Shown here: one piece after another, positions 1-8,786 of the stretch
How positions within the stretch are numbered: the first letter of the stretch is position 1
Layout of the letters: the number at the start of each line of letters is the position of its first letter
Origin: Scybalosoma faecavium
GTDB lineage: Bacteria; Bacillota; Clostridia; Christensenellales; Christensenellaceae
NCBI GenBank assembly: GCA_018716135.1
Contig: DVKG01000006.1
Span: 206,138-270,137 of the forward strand
Direction: 5' to 3'
Length of the DNA: 64,000 nt
The notes under the pieces: model-generated
Told to the model about the DNA's origin: nothing
The model's database searches: none
What the model saw: the letters and a program-made list of their open reading frames with translations, nothing else
Program-made: the position numbers and the translations under genes

Positions 1-176
1 AAAACCGCATATGCGGTAATACACAAACAGCATAAGCGCGCATCGCTTGCATTCTCTTGCATTATTGGTCTGCTATAGTTCACGTTGAAATTATACCATT
101 TATATTTAATTGTATCAAGACGAAAGAAGAACTCTTTGACAAATAATTAACAATTATTTCGCCTTTCCTGTATTTT
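1..176. other. Left-edge non-coding stretch
   Basis: AT-rich sequence downstream of spoIVFB. I see no gene, convincing terminator or repeat in it. Confidence 0.5.
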
Positions 177-1028
177 TTATACTTTGCCAAGCTTTTCTCC
201 GGAGCTGTGCTTCAATATCGCCTTTGTAACTTCACCCTGATCCAGCGTTTTTACAGTACACATGTCATCCCCGACTACGCGCACAACATTGTAATGCCTA
301 GCATCCATTCTGGTCAGAGCTTCACCCAGAGTATGATTTTCATGCATTGCTAATGTCCTTACCTCCGCGCTTCCTCTCCTCGCCATTTCTCCCGGCAGAG
401 CTGTAAGCCTGCGCATATACATAAACTCACTGCTTTTAACGTATTTTATACCTGAATAACTCATAAAAGCTCCTACAATAAACAATGTCGGATTTACCTC
501 GCCGCAAACCGCCATATATACGCCTGCTGCAAAAACACATGCGCCCGCCGCCGCTCCTATTGCACCTGAAATTTTAGCTGCACGAGCAGGAGTTAATCCC
601 AATCTGAGCACAGACGCAAATATCCTTCCGCCGTCCATAGGAAGAGCGGGAAGCAGATTAATGCAGGCGAGAGCCGCATTCGAATTAAAAAGCGCAGCGG
701 AAAACACAGTTTCTTCCGGAAGACACCCCAGCAGAGCGGCAAATAATATATTTGCGCATGGTCCGGCCGCCGCTATTATGGCCTCGCTCCCCGCGCTCAC
801 AAGGGCCATGCTTTCCATATTCGCGGCGCACCCGAAGGGCAGCAGTTCCACGCTCTCTACTCTGACGCCCAGCGCCGACGCAGCAGCTCCATGCGCCCCC
901 TCATGCAGAAGCAGGGCGCAGAAGAAAGCAATCGCTCTGTCAATACCGCTCACAGCCATCATAAAAGCGGCGACGGGCAGCAAAAGCAGATTAACGCGCA
1001 GCCGCCCGCCGAAAAAGCTTAATGTCAT
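177..1028 (-). CDS. spoIVFB: SpoIVFB-like intramembrane metalloprotease
   Basis: This 283-residue polytopic membrane protein belongs to the M50 site-2 protease family. The zinc motif HEGAH is at residues 42-46, and the second motif NLLPALPMDGG runs from about residue 124 to Asp132. The C-terminal ~65 residues look like a single CBS-type regulatory domain, as in SpoIVFB. In the family, SpoIVFB sits in the forespore outer membrane and cuts the pro-sequence of sigma-K. The gene overlaps the upstream spoIVFA by 4 bases, which is the usual operon arrangement. A sigma-K fragment lies at the other end of the window, so the substrate is encoded in the same genome. Family assignment is strong; the exact substrate is inferred. 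Confidence 0.92.
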   Translation of the reverse strand: MTLSFFGGRLRVNLLLLPVAAFMMAVSGIDRAIAFFCALLLHEGAHGAAASALGVRVESVELLPFGCAANMESMALVSAGSEAIIAAAGPCANILFAALLGCLPEETVFSAALFNSNAALACINLLPALPMDGGRIFASVLRLGLTPARAAKISGAIGAAAGACVFAAGVYMAVCGEVNPTLFIVGAFMSYSGIKYVKSSEFMYMRRLTALPGEMARRGSAEVRTLAMHENHTLGEALTRMDARHYNVVRVVGDDMCTVKTLDQGEVTKAILKHSSGEKLGKV

Positions 1029-1627
1029 GTTTCCTCGTCAGTCATGCTGTACGACGACATTTCGTCTCCGTCCAGCGAATCTATATATCCTATCCCGCTC
1101 AGCGTCTCCACGCTCAATATTTCTCCGCTCAGCGTCCCTATCACCTGCGCTCCCGAAACGGCCTGCCCCACGCTGACTCTCGGAGACACTCCGTTATATG
1201 TCGTCTTTGTGCCGTTTGAATTCGCTATAGTTACGCTGTCTAAACTCGTCGCCGTGACATTGCCCGAAAGCATAGAGCACACCTCCGAGCTCTCGGCCCC
1301 GGCTATTTTCACATCGCTCCCCGAGAATGTCTGAACCACCTCCCCTTCCAACGGTTCACAATACGCCTCCGCCGACACGCCCAGCGCATTTTCCGATGCA
1401 TCCGATCCGACAAATTTAAGCCGTCCTATATCACTCTCAGCGTTCGTCTCCGCAGCCAGCCTCAGATCAATATTCCGCACCGCAGCCAGACCCAGCACTA
1501 TCGCTAAGCATACGACTACGCCGCGGTATACAGTACCCTTGTTCAAAAGCTTTTGCTTTTTCTTCACCTCAGGCGTCGGTCGAGATCTGGCGGAAAAGCT
1601 GACTTTGGTTTCGTTTTTATCATTCAT
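1025..1627 (-). CDS. spoIVFA: SpoIVFA-like protease regulator
   Basis: The 200-residue protein has a basic cytoplasmic N-terminus, one membrane segment at about residues 34-52, and an extracellular part ending in a LytM/M23-like beta domain (about 90-180). I do not see the zinc ligands of active M23 peptidases, so it is probably a degenerate scaffold like SpoIVFA. In B. subtilis SpoIVFA holds the SpoIVFB protease in an inhibited complex until a forespore signal arrives. Its position directly upstream of, and overlapping with, spoIVFB is the main support, because sequence conservation in this family is low. Confidence 0.75.
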   Translation of the reverse strand: MNDKNETKVSFSARSRPTPEVKKKQKLLNKGTVYRGVVVCLAIVLGLAAVRNIDLRLAAETNAESDIGRLKFVGSDASENALGVSAEAYCEPLEGEVVQTFSGSDVKIAGAESSEVCSMLSGNVTATSLDSVTIANSNGTKTTYNGVSPRVSVGQAVSGAQVIGTLSGEILSVETLSGIGYIDSLDGDEMSSYSMTDEET

Positions 1628-1689
1628 AATGCACCTCGCACTCTTTTTTTGTACAGCATATGCCGTCTTTTGTCCTTATATTACTGCAT

Positions 1690-1716
1690 AAAAAACAGCG
1701 AGCCGAAGCCCGCTGC
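1690..1716 (-). terminator. Rho-independent terminator after the LCP gene
   Basis: Read on the minus strand, an 8-bp stem with a TTCG loop is followed by six T. It separates the LCP gene from spoIVFA, so the spoIVFAB pair should have its own promoter. Confidence 0.75.
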
Positions 1717-1730
1717 CTGTTAGATTTGTT

Positions 1731-2741
1731 TTATTCTGATTTATTGTAAAGTATCTCGCGCATCTGATTGTACATCCCCGCTTCGTTCGCATAGTAGAAA
1801 TAGCTGCCGCCATCCTCAGATTCTCCCGGAATGTTGTCGAGATTTACACTGTCCATATCTACATTTCTGAATATAGACGCTACCGCCACCGCTTGCTCCG
1901 CGCTCAAGTTCGTATACGCAAATTCCTGCATCTGCACAAAGAGATTCGCCACGGAGCCTATTCCCAGACTTTTTATCTTTTTTGCAGCCGCCAGCATAAA
2001 AGTTCTCTGATGCGCACGGCGGCCCGCCTCCTCGCCCGGAATATTTTTGCGGCATCTCAAATACGAATTCGCCGCGTCGCCTGTCAGTGTGACCGTCTCG
2101 CCCGCACGTCCCACATATCCTCCCGTAAGCGAATCGTGATTCGGGTCTATCAGAGGAACGTCTACATCTAACGTGACTTCAACGCCGCCCAGCAAATCGC
2201 AAAGCTCGTCAATGCCATCCATATCTATTGTAAAGTAATAGTCTATAGGCACGTTCAATCTGCCGCTGCAGCTCAGCAGCTCTTTCACTGAAGTTATAGC
2301 GTTTTTAGCACGCATGTCATGATCTCCGTCTACCAAAGCATACGCCGCATTTATCTTTCGGTACGTATCGGTAGTTGCGTTTCCGTTGGAATCAAGCGTG
2401 TACACATGAGCATATGTGTCTCTCGGAATAGAGAGCAGAGTAACATCATTTGTCTTTGTATTCATTGAACAGAGTATGATTACGTCACTTCGGTATCCTT
2501 TGTTCTGCTGTTCCCTCTCGGCATTGGAATCCAATCCCAAAAGCAGTATGTTAACTATGTCTGTATCAAATTTATAGCTTCCTGTATCGTCCGCAAGCTG
2601 GTCGGCGCCGGTTTTGTCAAACGCGCTTCCCGGGTCTTTTATTATCCCGCCTGCTACGCCGAATACCCAATATACCAGCCCCGCCGCTACTAAGACTAAT
2701 ACGACGAGTATCACCGTAAGCACTTTTACTCTTGTACTCAT
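1731..2741 (-). CDS. LytR-CpsA-Psr (LCP) family protein
   Basis: The 336-residue protein has one N-terminal membrane anchor (about 8-28) and an extracellular LCP domain. Family motifs visible are LLLGLDSN, the Arg/Asp-containing LLSIPRDTY, and KINAAYAL, followed by a conserved Arg-rich stretch (SYLRCRKN, GRRAHQR). LCP enzymes attach undecaprenyl-phosphate-linked glycopolymers such as teichoic acids or capsule to peptidoglycan. The neighbours do not reveal which polymer is used. A terminator lies just downstream, so the gene looks monocistronic. Confidence 0.9.
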   Translation of the reverse strand: MSTRVKVLTVILVVLVLVAAGLVYWVFGVAGGIIKDPGSAFDKTGADQLADDTGSYKFDTDIVNILLLGLDSNAEREQQNKGYRSDVIILCSMNTKTNDVTLLSIPRDTYAHVYTLDSNGNATTDTYRKINAAYALVDGDHDMRAKNAITSVKELLSCSGRLNVPIDYYFTIDMDGIDELCDLLGGVEVTLDVDVPLIDPNHDSLTGGYVGRAGETVTLTGDAANSYLRCRKNIPGEEAGRRAHQRTFMLAAAKKIKSLGIGSVANLFVQMQEFAYTNLSAEQAVAVASIFRNVDMDSVNLDNIPGESEDGGSYFYYANEAGMYNQMREILYNKSE

Positions 2742-2898
2742 AATAAGTTATGTCCTCCAATTACTTCCTGCCGCATCGACAGCACTCGGCAAATTCCATT
2801 TTTACTTTTTAGATTATATCTTGTTTTTTGTTTCATTACAACTTTTATATATCAATTAACGGATTCTTCGAGCAATCGACATGTAAATTTAATATGAA

Positions 2899-3129
2899 TT
2901 ATCCGCATTTGCAGCTCTTGCAGCCTCCGCACGATTCACATCCGGCACATTCTAATATCTCAACAGCACCCTGAGCACACGCCAGTTCACATGCTCTGCA
3001 TTCCGCAATGCATGCCGCCGCTTTGAAGAATATTTCCTCTTGAAGTAAGAGAGCGCCAAACTGACACGCCTCCGCGCACATACCGCATTTCAAGCATTTC
3101 TCATTATCTACAGTCAAAAAACGCATCAC
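2899..3129 (-). CDS. Small ferredoxin-like 4Fe-4S protein with Cys-rich tail
   Basis: The 76-residue protein contains a clear 4Fe-4S motif (CLKCGMCAEAC at about residues 15-25) and a second, irregular Cys group (CIAECRACELAC). A short tail is made almost only of Cys, Gly, Ser and Lys (CAGCESCGGCKSCKCG). It overlaps the upstream flavoprotein gene by 4 bases, suggesting translational coupling and that the two proteins exchange electrons. The tail resembles metal-binding sequences more than a standard ferredoxin cluster; its role is unknown. Confidence 0.8.
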   Translation of the reverse strand: MMRFLTVDNEKCLKCGMCAEACQFGALLLQEEIFFKAAACIAECRACELACAQGAVEILECAGCESCGGCKSCKCG

Positions 3130-4718
3130 TTTGCCTCAGAAAATTCGGCGAGAATGTGCCTCGCCGCCATAATGCCGTCCGCCGCGCTTGAAACTATGCC
3201 CCCGGCGTAGCCCGCTCCTTCTCCCGCAGGGTACAGCCCGCGCAGGCATTCTGCACAGCCGTCACTCTCCCTAACCATTCGAAAAGGAGAGGACGTCCGC
3301 GTTTCGACGCCCGTCAGCAAGCCTTCCGTCAAAAACCCCGGGATACAGCGTTCGAATACCGCCAGAGCAGAAGCAATTGAATTCGAAACATCCGTCGGCA
3401 AACACGTTCTCAATTCACAAAGCGCAGTCCCCGGAAGATACGAAGGCTTCACCCTAACAGGCATGGCGGCTTTCTCATTCCTTACAAAGCTCAACGCAGA
3501 CTGCACAGGAGCCATATACCCTCCGCCTGCCGCGTTAAACGCCGCCGCCTCGCATATCCGCTGAAGCTCCACGCCGCCCAAGGGAGCGCCCGCCGCCGGG
3601 ATCTGCGCCACTACCGCACTGTTGGAATTCTCCATATCGCGCGCAAAATAGCTCATTCCGTTGACTGCGTTCATCCCCTGCTCCGTGGCGGAACATATGA
3701 CCTCGCCGCCGGGGCACATGCAGAACGTATATACTCCGCGCCCTCCGACATTCGCCGTCAGCTTATAATCTGCGGCAGAAAGCGCCGGATGAGAAGCCAG
3801 CTCGCCATACTGTCTTTTGTCTATCATATCTCTTTTATGCTCTATGCGCAGACCTATCGCAAAAGCTTTCGGTTCCAGCTTCATTCCTGCCGAGAGAAGA
3901 TACTCAGCCGTATCCCTCGCGCTATGACCTATAGCCAGCACACATGCGTTTGTCTCAACTCTTACGCTCGCTCCGTTTTTTTCATATATTATTGCGTTCA
4001 GGCTGCCGTCTTTTGTTTCTATTCCTGTTAATTTGGCAGAGAATATTACTTCTCCGCCCATCTCTATTATCCTGTTCCGCATGTTCACAACGACCGCGCG
4101 TATATTCTCCGTGCCGAGATGCGGCTTAGCATCGTAAGCTATGCTTTGAGGCGCTCCATTTTCCACGAGCATTCTCAACGCGGGCTGAGCGCGCTTTATT
4201 CTTGTCGTCAGCTTACCGTCAGAGAAAGCGCCCGCTCCTCCTTCACCAAAGCAAACGTTGCTCTCACCATCCAGTTCTCCGCTCTCTCGCAGCTTTTTTA
4301 CATCCGCCTCTCTTTGGGGCATTGCCTTTCCGCGTTCTATCAGCAGAGGGCGCATACCCTGCTTAGCCAGCTCATATGCCGCCGCCAGACCCGCAGGGCC
4401 TGCGCCGACAACGACCACCCTGCCTTTCAACTGTTCAGTCCCTCGGATGATTTCCTCCTCCTGCTCCGGAGGCATCGCGCTCCATCCGCGCCGAAGCAGC
4501 AGAGCGGAGCAAGCCCCGTCCACCTCCGCTTCAATATTATATGAAACAAATATGTCGTTCTTTTTTCTCGCGTCCAGACTTCTTCGAAGTATGCGCAAAG
4601 ACAAAATATCTCCCTGCGATATCCCGAGTTTTTTAGCCGCAAGCACGGGAAGCATCGCTTCGCTCTCCCCCAACTCCAGCCGCAGCCCGTTTATTTTAAA
4701 TCTGTTAGTATTCGCCAT
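3126..4718 (-). CDS. FAD-dependent dehydrogenase (COG2509-type)
   Basis: This is a 530-residue flavoprotein. A small N-terminal domain (about 1-90) precedes an FAD-binding Rossmann motif (VVVGAGPAGLAAAYELA) and the GEGGAGAFSDGKL segment typical of the uncharacterised FAD-dependent dehydrogenase family COG2509. A second FAD-contact region near the C-terminus reads YPAGEGAGYAGGIVSSAADG. I chose the ATG at 4718 because AAAGGAG lies 5 bases upstream of it; the open frame extends 8 codons further. It is coupled to the small ferredoxin-like gene. The natural substrate of the family is not established. Confidence 0.85.
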   Translation of the reverse strand: MANTNRFKINGLRLELGESEAMLPVLAAKKLGISQGDILSLRILRRSLDARKKNDIFVSYNIEAEVDGACSALLLRRGWSAMPPEQEEEIIRGTEQLKGRVVVVGAGPAGLAAAYELAKQGMRPLLIERGKAMPQREADVKKLRESGELDGESNVCFGEGGAGAFSDGKLTTRIKRAQPALRMLVENGAPQSIAYDAKPHLGTENIRAVVVNMRNRIIEMGGEVIFSAKLTGIETKDGSLNAIIYEKNGASVRVETNACVLAIGHSARDTAEYLLSAGMKLEPKAFAIGLRIEHKRDMIDKRQYGELASHPALSAADYKLTANVGGRGVYTFCMCPGGEVICSATEQGMNAVNGMSYFARDMENSNSAVVAQIPAAGAPLGGVELQRICEAAAFNAAGGGYMAPVQSALSFVRNEKAAMPVRVKPSYLPGTALCELRTCLPTDVSNSIASALAVFERCIPGFLTEGLLTGVETRTSSPFRMVRESDGCAECLRGLYPAGEGAGYAGGIVSSAADGIMAARHILAEFSEAK

Positions 4719-4825
4719 TCCGTCTCCTTTGCATTGCTCCAACTATTGTACCACACTCTCTGCCCGGAGTCACTGATGTAATTATTTCAAAATAGACATG
4801 ACGCATTGTCTAGGTCTTGTAAGTC

Positions 4826-4854
4826 TTGAAATCGAAAGTACATTATGATATACT
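4826..4854 (+). promoter_or_regulatory. Sigma-A type promoter of the exporter gene
   Basis: TTGAAA at 4826-4831 and TATACT at 4849-4854 are spaced by 17 bases. Transcription would begin near 4861, just before the structured leader. Confidence 0.7.
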
Positions 4855-4871
4855 ACTGACTGTAAATAACA

Positions 4872-4955
4872 TGACTCGCCGCCGGGCGAGTGACAGCATT
4901 TGTAGATGTGTCGTCAGGCCAAAGCAGACACATTTGTAAATGCTTTTTATTTTTT
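4872..4955 (+). ncRNA. Candidate guanidine riboswitch (class IV, mepA-like)
   Basis: The leader has a strong GC hairpin (ACTCGCC at 4874-4880 paired with GGGCGAGT at 4884-4891). A second long hairpin (4896-4943) has its inner stem ATGTGTC/GACACAT closed by a loop containing GTCAGGCCAAAGCA, and it runs into a T-rich tract (4943-4955). This is an attenuator layout: hairpin, then terminator, then gene. GCC in the first loop could kiss GGC in the second. From memory this resembles the mepA-motif (guanidine-IV) riboswitch, and the downstream gene encodes a guanidinium exporter. Class assignment is tentative; a regulatory leader is much more certain. Confidence 0.6.
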
Positions 4956-4974
4956 CACAGGAGGTTCTTATATT

Positions 4975-5292
4975 ATGGCATGGGTATATCTGATATTCGC
5001 GGGGTTAATCGAAGTCTTTTGGGCTGTATGTATGAAGCTGTCGGAAGGTTTTACTGTTTTTAAATTCTCCGCAATGACTGTCGCAGGACTTATCGCCAGT
5101 TTTCTGCTGCTCTCTCAGGCGACCAAAACGCTCCCCATAGGCACGGCCTACGCCATCTGGACGGGAATAGGCGCTCTCGGTGCAGTAATAATTGGTATAA
5201 TAATGTTTAACGAGCCGGCCTCTCCCGTGCGCCTGTTTTTCGTATTGCTGCTGCTGGTCGGCATAATCGGGCTGAAGCTCACGAGTCACTAA
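4975..5292 (+). CDS. gdx: Guanidinium exporter of the SMR family (Gdx/SugE type)
   Basis: This 105-residue protein has four membrane segments and works as a dual-topology dimer exchanging guanidinium for protons. The essential Glu13 is present in GLIEVFWAV. The run LPIGTAYAIWTGIGALGAV is characteristic of the Gdx (SugE) branch rather than the EmrE multidrug branch. The start at 4975 follows AGGAGG at 4959-4964. The upstream riboswitch-like leader fits a guanidine-inducible gene. A hairpin terminator lies about 75 bases after the stop. Confidence 0.9.
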   Translation: MAWVYLIFAGLIEVFWAVCMKLSEGFTVFKFSAMTVAGLIASFLLLSQATKTLPIGTAYAIWTGIGALGAVIIGIIMFNEPASPVRLFFVLLLLVGIIGLKLTSH

Positions 5293-5366
5293 AGCCGTGT
5301 TTTTCTGTATATTATTTTTTAAAATGCAAAACCAATTCATCAAGAATATTTATCAAGAATTTAAAT

Positions 5367-5393
5367 CAGGGTGCGGAACAAAACCGCACCCTG
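5367..5393. terminator. Terminator between gdx and cdaR
   Basis: A perfect 10-bp stem (CAGGGTGCGG with CCGCACCCTG) is followed on the plus strand by a T-rich stretch. It lies between two convergent genes and may serve both. Confidence 0.75.
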
Positions 5394-5404
5394 TAACTTT
5401 ATTT

Positions 5405-6670
5405 TTATTGCGCGTCAGTTATCGTCACCTTTACGTTGCTGACAGACAATTGCACCTTCACCGAATCCTGCACCAGATCTCCTACTACTATACTCACAGT
5501 ATGCGTACCTTTTTTTAACTCGCTTAGATCTACGCTGAGCGATATATCATTTTCACTCAGCTCCTTTATTTCAGACCTTTCGCCGGATACAGTAGCATTG
5601 ACTTCTATTGATTCCAGCTTGGCGCTTAATCCGTCGCCCAATCCCTTTATCGCTATTGGCAGATTTCTGAACGTCTTTTCTGCCTGTTCTTCTTCTATTT
5701 GCACATACACCTCGACCTTTGAGCCGTCGATAAACGTTACGCCTTCTATTTCTGTCAAAGCGCCGTCCACCAGTACGCTGCTGTTTGCATTATTCACATT
5801 AATAGATTTTAGCTGAACAGAATCTATACCCGCGAGAGCGTCGGCCTGCGCGGCTATCCTTACGCTGGAAGGCGAAAGCTCCAGACCTGCAACTGTGTAA
5901 CCGCTTTGCACATTTGTTATCGCTTTATTCAGATCTTCGTATTCCACGGGCACCACTTTTGTAGGAAGCACCTTCACCGTAACTATCGTCGACGGCATCG
6001 AGCTGGTAAGCACGTCACTCGAGACCTGCTCTCCCTCAGAGTTGTAAAGAGTCAGCAGATACGTCGCGCGTACATTGCTCTGCAATCCCGATATAGGAAC
6101 ATAGCATACGGCTCTCGTTACATCGTTAATCTTTGAAGCCGCGCCTTTTATTGTAACGGAATTTGACTCCAGCACAGGCTCGAAAGCATAATATCCATCC
6201 GCCGCACTCCCCTGAACCTCGCAGGTGACGGGAATTTCCTTCTCAGCTATGTTGTCTATCGTCAAGTTCACCTGTTCTGCGCTCATTTTTATATTGGACG
6301 CCGTTATCCCTGACGTAAGCGCAGCGTTCAGCCCAACCGTTTTCTGCCCTGTCGAGGAAACCGCGCTTAAATCTGCCGTCACATTTATAGAGCTTTGCGA
6401 AACGGATGAATAATACCTGTTTGACACCGTAAGCTGAACATCCACAGTTTCCCTGAACCCTGCGTCCGACATATCCACCATGAGCCCTTTAGCAGTCAAT
6501 TCTTCATATCCGACATAGCTTATGGGTACGTCTCGTATCGTTATCGTGCGCATCGTCGACGGATTAGACATAAGAGTGCTCCACAACAGAAAGGCGAAAA
6601 TCAAAGCAACTATTTTATACGACAAGTTTTTTTTCAACATTGCGAGCAGCTTTTTAAGAATCTTTTTCAT
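5405..6670 (-). CDS. cdaR: CdaR, YbbR-domain regulator of CdaA
   Basis: The 421-residue protein has an N-terminal membrane segment (about 17-36) followed by four tandem YbbR repeats outside the membrane. CdaR binds and modulates the membrane diadenylate cyclase CdaA. The ATG at 6670 is preferred because AAAGGAG lies upstream, and it overlaps the end of cdaA by 17 bases, so the two are translated together. No glmM gene, which often follows, is in the window; the operon ends at the terminator near 5367-5393. Confidence 0.9.
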   Translation of the reverse strand: MKKILKKLLAMLKKNLSYKIVALIFAFLLWSTLMSNPSTMRTITIRDVPISYVGYEELTAKGLMVDMSDAGFRETVDVQLTVSNRYYSSVSQSSINVTADLSAVSSTGQKTVGLNAALTSGITASNIKMSAEQVNLTIDNIAEKEIPVTCEVQGSAADGYYAFEPVLESNSVTIKGAASKINDVTRAVCYVPISGLQSNVRATYLLTLYNSEGEQVSSDVLTSSMPSTIVTVKVLPTKVVPVEYEDLNKAITNVQSGYTVAGLELSPSSVRIAAQADALAGIDSVQLKSINVNNANSSVLVDGALTEIEGVTFIDGSKVEVYVQIEEEQAEKTFRNLPIAIKGLGDGLSAKLESIEVNATVSGERSEIKELSENDISLSVDLSELKKGTHTVSIVVGDLVQDSVKVQLSVSNVKVTITDAQ

Positions 6671-7520
6671 CGTCCTGTCGCTCCTTTCGCCTGAATACAC
6701 TGCCTATGGAGCGTATCTTCTTGCTCGCGGTCTCCGGAGATGCGTAAAGCTCGTTAAGTATCCCGCGCAGCGCTTTTCTGTCTATATAGCGCGAGAGAAC
6801 GCCATCGTGCGCCTTAGAGATTATCCCGGTCTCTTCTGATACTATTATTATAACCGCGTCCGACATTTCAGACATTCCGAGACCCGCTCTGTGTCTCGTA
6901 CCCAAATCGCTGGATAGATTAGGGTTATTGCTCAGCGGGAGGAAACATCCCGCAGCTACAATCCGATTATTTTTCAGTATCATCGCGCCGTCATGCATTG
7001 GAGAATTCGGCACGAATATATTCTCTATCAGTTCGCTGGAGATTCGCGCGTCCAGCGTCGTTCCGCTCTCTATTATGTCCTTCAGCCCCGTCTTCCGCTC
7101 GAACACCATAAGCGCACCTATCTTCCTTATCGAAAGATTAAGTATCGCGCGCTCTATGTTCTCTATATCCTTAGTGTCCTCGGAAACCATGTTGTTATCA
7201 AAGCCTATTCCGAAGAATCTCCCTCTTCCTACTCTCTCAAGCGCCTTTCTAATCTCGGGTTGGAATATGACCACTATTATAACCGCGCCCGCTTCTATTA
7301 CATAGTTCAGCAGCGCTGAAACCGCCGTCAAACCTATCCATTGGCATATCAGCGCAAATAAAAGAAATACGCCCAAACCCTTGAGAACTTGAATAGCTCT
7401 GGTTTTGCGCGTTATTATAAGCAGCCCGTAAATTATAAAAGTTACGAGCAAAATGTCTATCGCATCCTTGACCCCAAATTCGCCGATGCTTATCCTGATT
7501 GATTGCAGTATATCGCCCAC
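6654..7520 (-). CDS. cdaA: Diadenylate cyclase CdaA (c-di-AMP synthase)
   Basis: This membrane enzyme makes c-di-AMP from two ATP. Three N-terminal membrane segments precede a DAC domain with the catalytic motifs DGA (in PMHDGAMIL) and RHR (in GTRHRAGLG). I chose the GTG at 7520 (288 residues) because GGAAGGA lies 8 bases upstream; the open frame extends 17 codons further without a good ribosome site. c-di-AMP controls potassium and osmolyte uptake in Firmicutes, and the window has two TrkH/TrkA systems whose RCK_C domains are typical c-di-AMP receptors. Confidence 0.95.
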   Translation of the reverse strand: MGDILQSIRISIGEFGVKDAIDILLVTFIIYGLLIITRKTRAIQVLKGLGVFLLFALICQWIGLTAVSALLNYVIEAGAVIIVVIFQPEIRKALERVGRGRFFGIGFDNNMVSEDTKDIENIERAILNLSIRKIGALMVFERKTGLKDIIESGTTLDARISSELIENIFVPNSPMHDGAMILKNNRIVAAGCFLPLSNNPNLSSDLGTRHRAGLGMSEMSDAVIIIVSEETGIISKAHDGVLSRYIDRKALRGILNELYASPETASKKIRSIGSVFRRKERQDDEKDS

Positions 7521-7625
7521 AGCTGATGTCCTTCCCCAAACAAAGCATTCCCAACTATTATTATATAACAAAAATAATAAAAAGTGCGAATGTATTGTGA
7601 AGATTTAGCGATTATTCACATTTTT

Positions 7626-8708
7626 CTATTTCAATCGCTCTATAATTGCCATGAGCACGTCGTCTTTGCATCCATCCGCCTGCTCTTCATACTCATCCAG
7701 AAAAGCGTCGGAATCAAACTCCTCTTTTCCGAATTTTGTTTTTATTTCTTTCAGAGCCTCCTGCGTGTCGAAAAGTCCGTCAGTGTACAGCATGATTCTG
7801 CCGCCTTTTAAAATAGTCTCTTTTCGTATTTCTCTTTCATGCAGCGCGCTCCAGCTGCATATGGGCAGCCCTGCCTGCCTTATCTCGCGAACGCCCCTGT
7901 CGTCTGCTATCAGCGGCGGAACGCTATGTCCCATATTCATGCACTCCAGCTCTCCGCTCTCCGCGTCCAGAGCGGCGAGGAACGCCGTTATATATACTTC
8001 GCTCCCCAGCCCCAGCTCACGGAACGCCTCGGTCAGCATCTGCGCCAGCTCCGCTATATTCGCCGTGCGTCTGGCAGCTGAGGCGACTTCACTGCGCAAA
8101 AACACCGTCAGCATAGCCGCCTGAACACCATGCCCGCTAACGTCGCTGATAAACATGAGCGTCCGCCCGTCTGTCATCCGCGCAGCTTCGAACATGTCTC
8201 CGCCGACGTGATTGCAGGGATGAAATCGAATACTCAATCTATAGCCGTTTATATTCGGCATAGCCGTTCGGAGTATTGTATTCTGCATTGCACGGGCCAT
8301 CTGCATATCGCGCATCATTCTATCGTTGGATTCCATTATCTGCGTCCGCAGTCTGACCATATCCGTGCTGTCGCGGAACACCTCCACTACGCCGACATAT
8401 CCGCCGTCTGCGTCATACACCGGCTCCGCCTTCACGGAATATATTCTCTCGCCTATATGCCTTTCCGTTTCGAGGGAGTGTTCGCCTCTGCTCGCCCTGA
8501 TACTCAGGCAGTCCGCACATCGCTCTGTCAGACTGAGACAGCGGAAGCACTTCCTTCCAACGCATCCTCCGACCGCCTCTATCATGGCTTTGTTCGCCAA
8601 CAGAACTATTCCGTCTTCGTTCACCACTCGCACTAAATCCGTCATGGAGTCTATTACTAAATATATCTGATCGATATCTTTTATTATCGTATCCATTTCT
8701 CCCACCAT
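7626..8708 (-). CDS. PAS-domain PP2C (SpoIIE/RsbU-type) phosphatase
   Basis: The 360-residue protein has an N-terminal PAS sensor domain (about 10-125) and a C-terminal SpoIIE-type PP2C phosphatase domain with the metal-binding motifs DVSGHGVQAAM and YTDGLFD. Such proteins dephosphorylate STAS anti-anti-sigma factors. No obvious partner STAS or anti-sigma gene is adjacent. The PAS domain holds five Cys (49, 54, 57, 64, 67), four of them in two CxxC pairs, which might bind a metal or respond to redox. The start is uncertain: ATG at 8708, or ATG at 8696 with GGGAG only 2 bases away. Confidence 0.87.
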   Translation of the reverse strand: MVGEMDTIIKDIDQIYLVIDSMTDLVRVVNEDGIVLLANKAMIEAVGGCVGRKCFRCLSLTERCADCLSIRASRGEHSLETERHIGERIYSVKAEPVYDADGGYVGVVEVFRDSTDMVRLRTQIMESNDRMMRDMQMARAMQNTILRTAMPNINGYRLSIRFHPCNHVGGDMFEAARMTDGRTLMFISDVSGHGVQAAMLTVFLRSEVASAARRTANIAELAQMLTEAFRELGLGSEVYITAFLAALDAESGELECMNMGHSVPPLIADDRGVREIRQAGLPICSWSALHEREIRKETILKGGRIMLYTDGLFDTQEALKEIKTKFGKEEFDSDAFLDEYEEQADGCKDDVLMAIIERLK

Positions 8709-8786
8709 AAGCGTCTTTCGTTTTTCGTTTTCAACTTTGATAATTATATCACACTTAGACGGAGTATATCAACGATAATAAAATTC

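Noticed and set aside
4872..4955. Guanidine-I or guanidine-III (ykkC-type) riboswitch
   Set aside because: The conserved core sequences of those classes are not seen; the two-hairpin attenuator fits class IV better.
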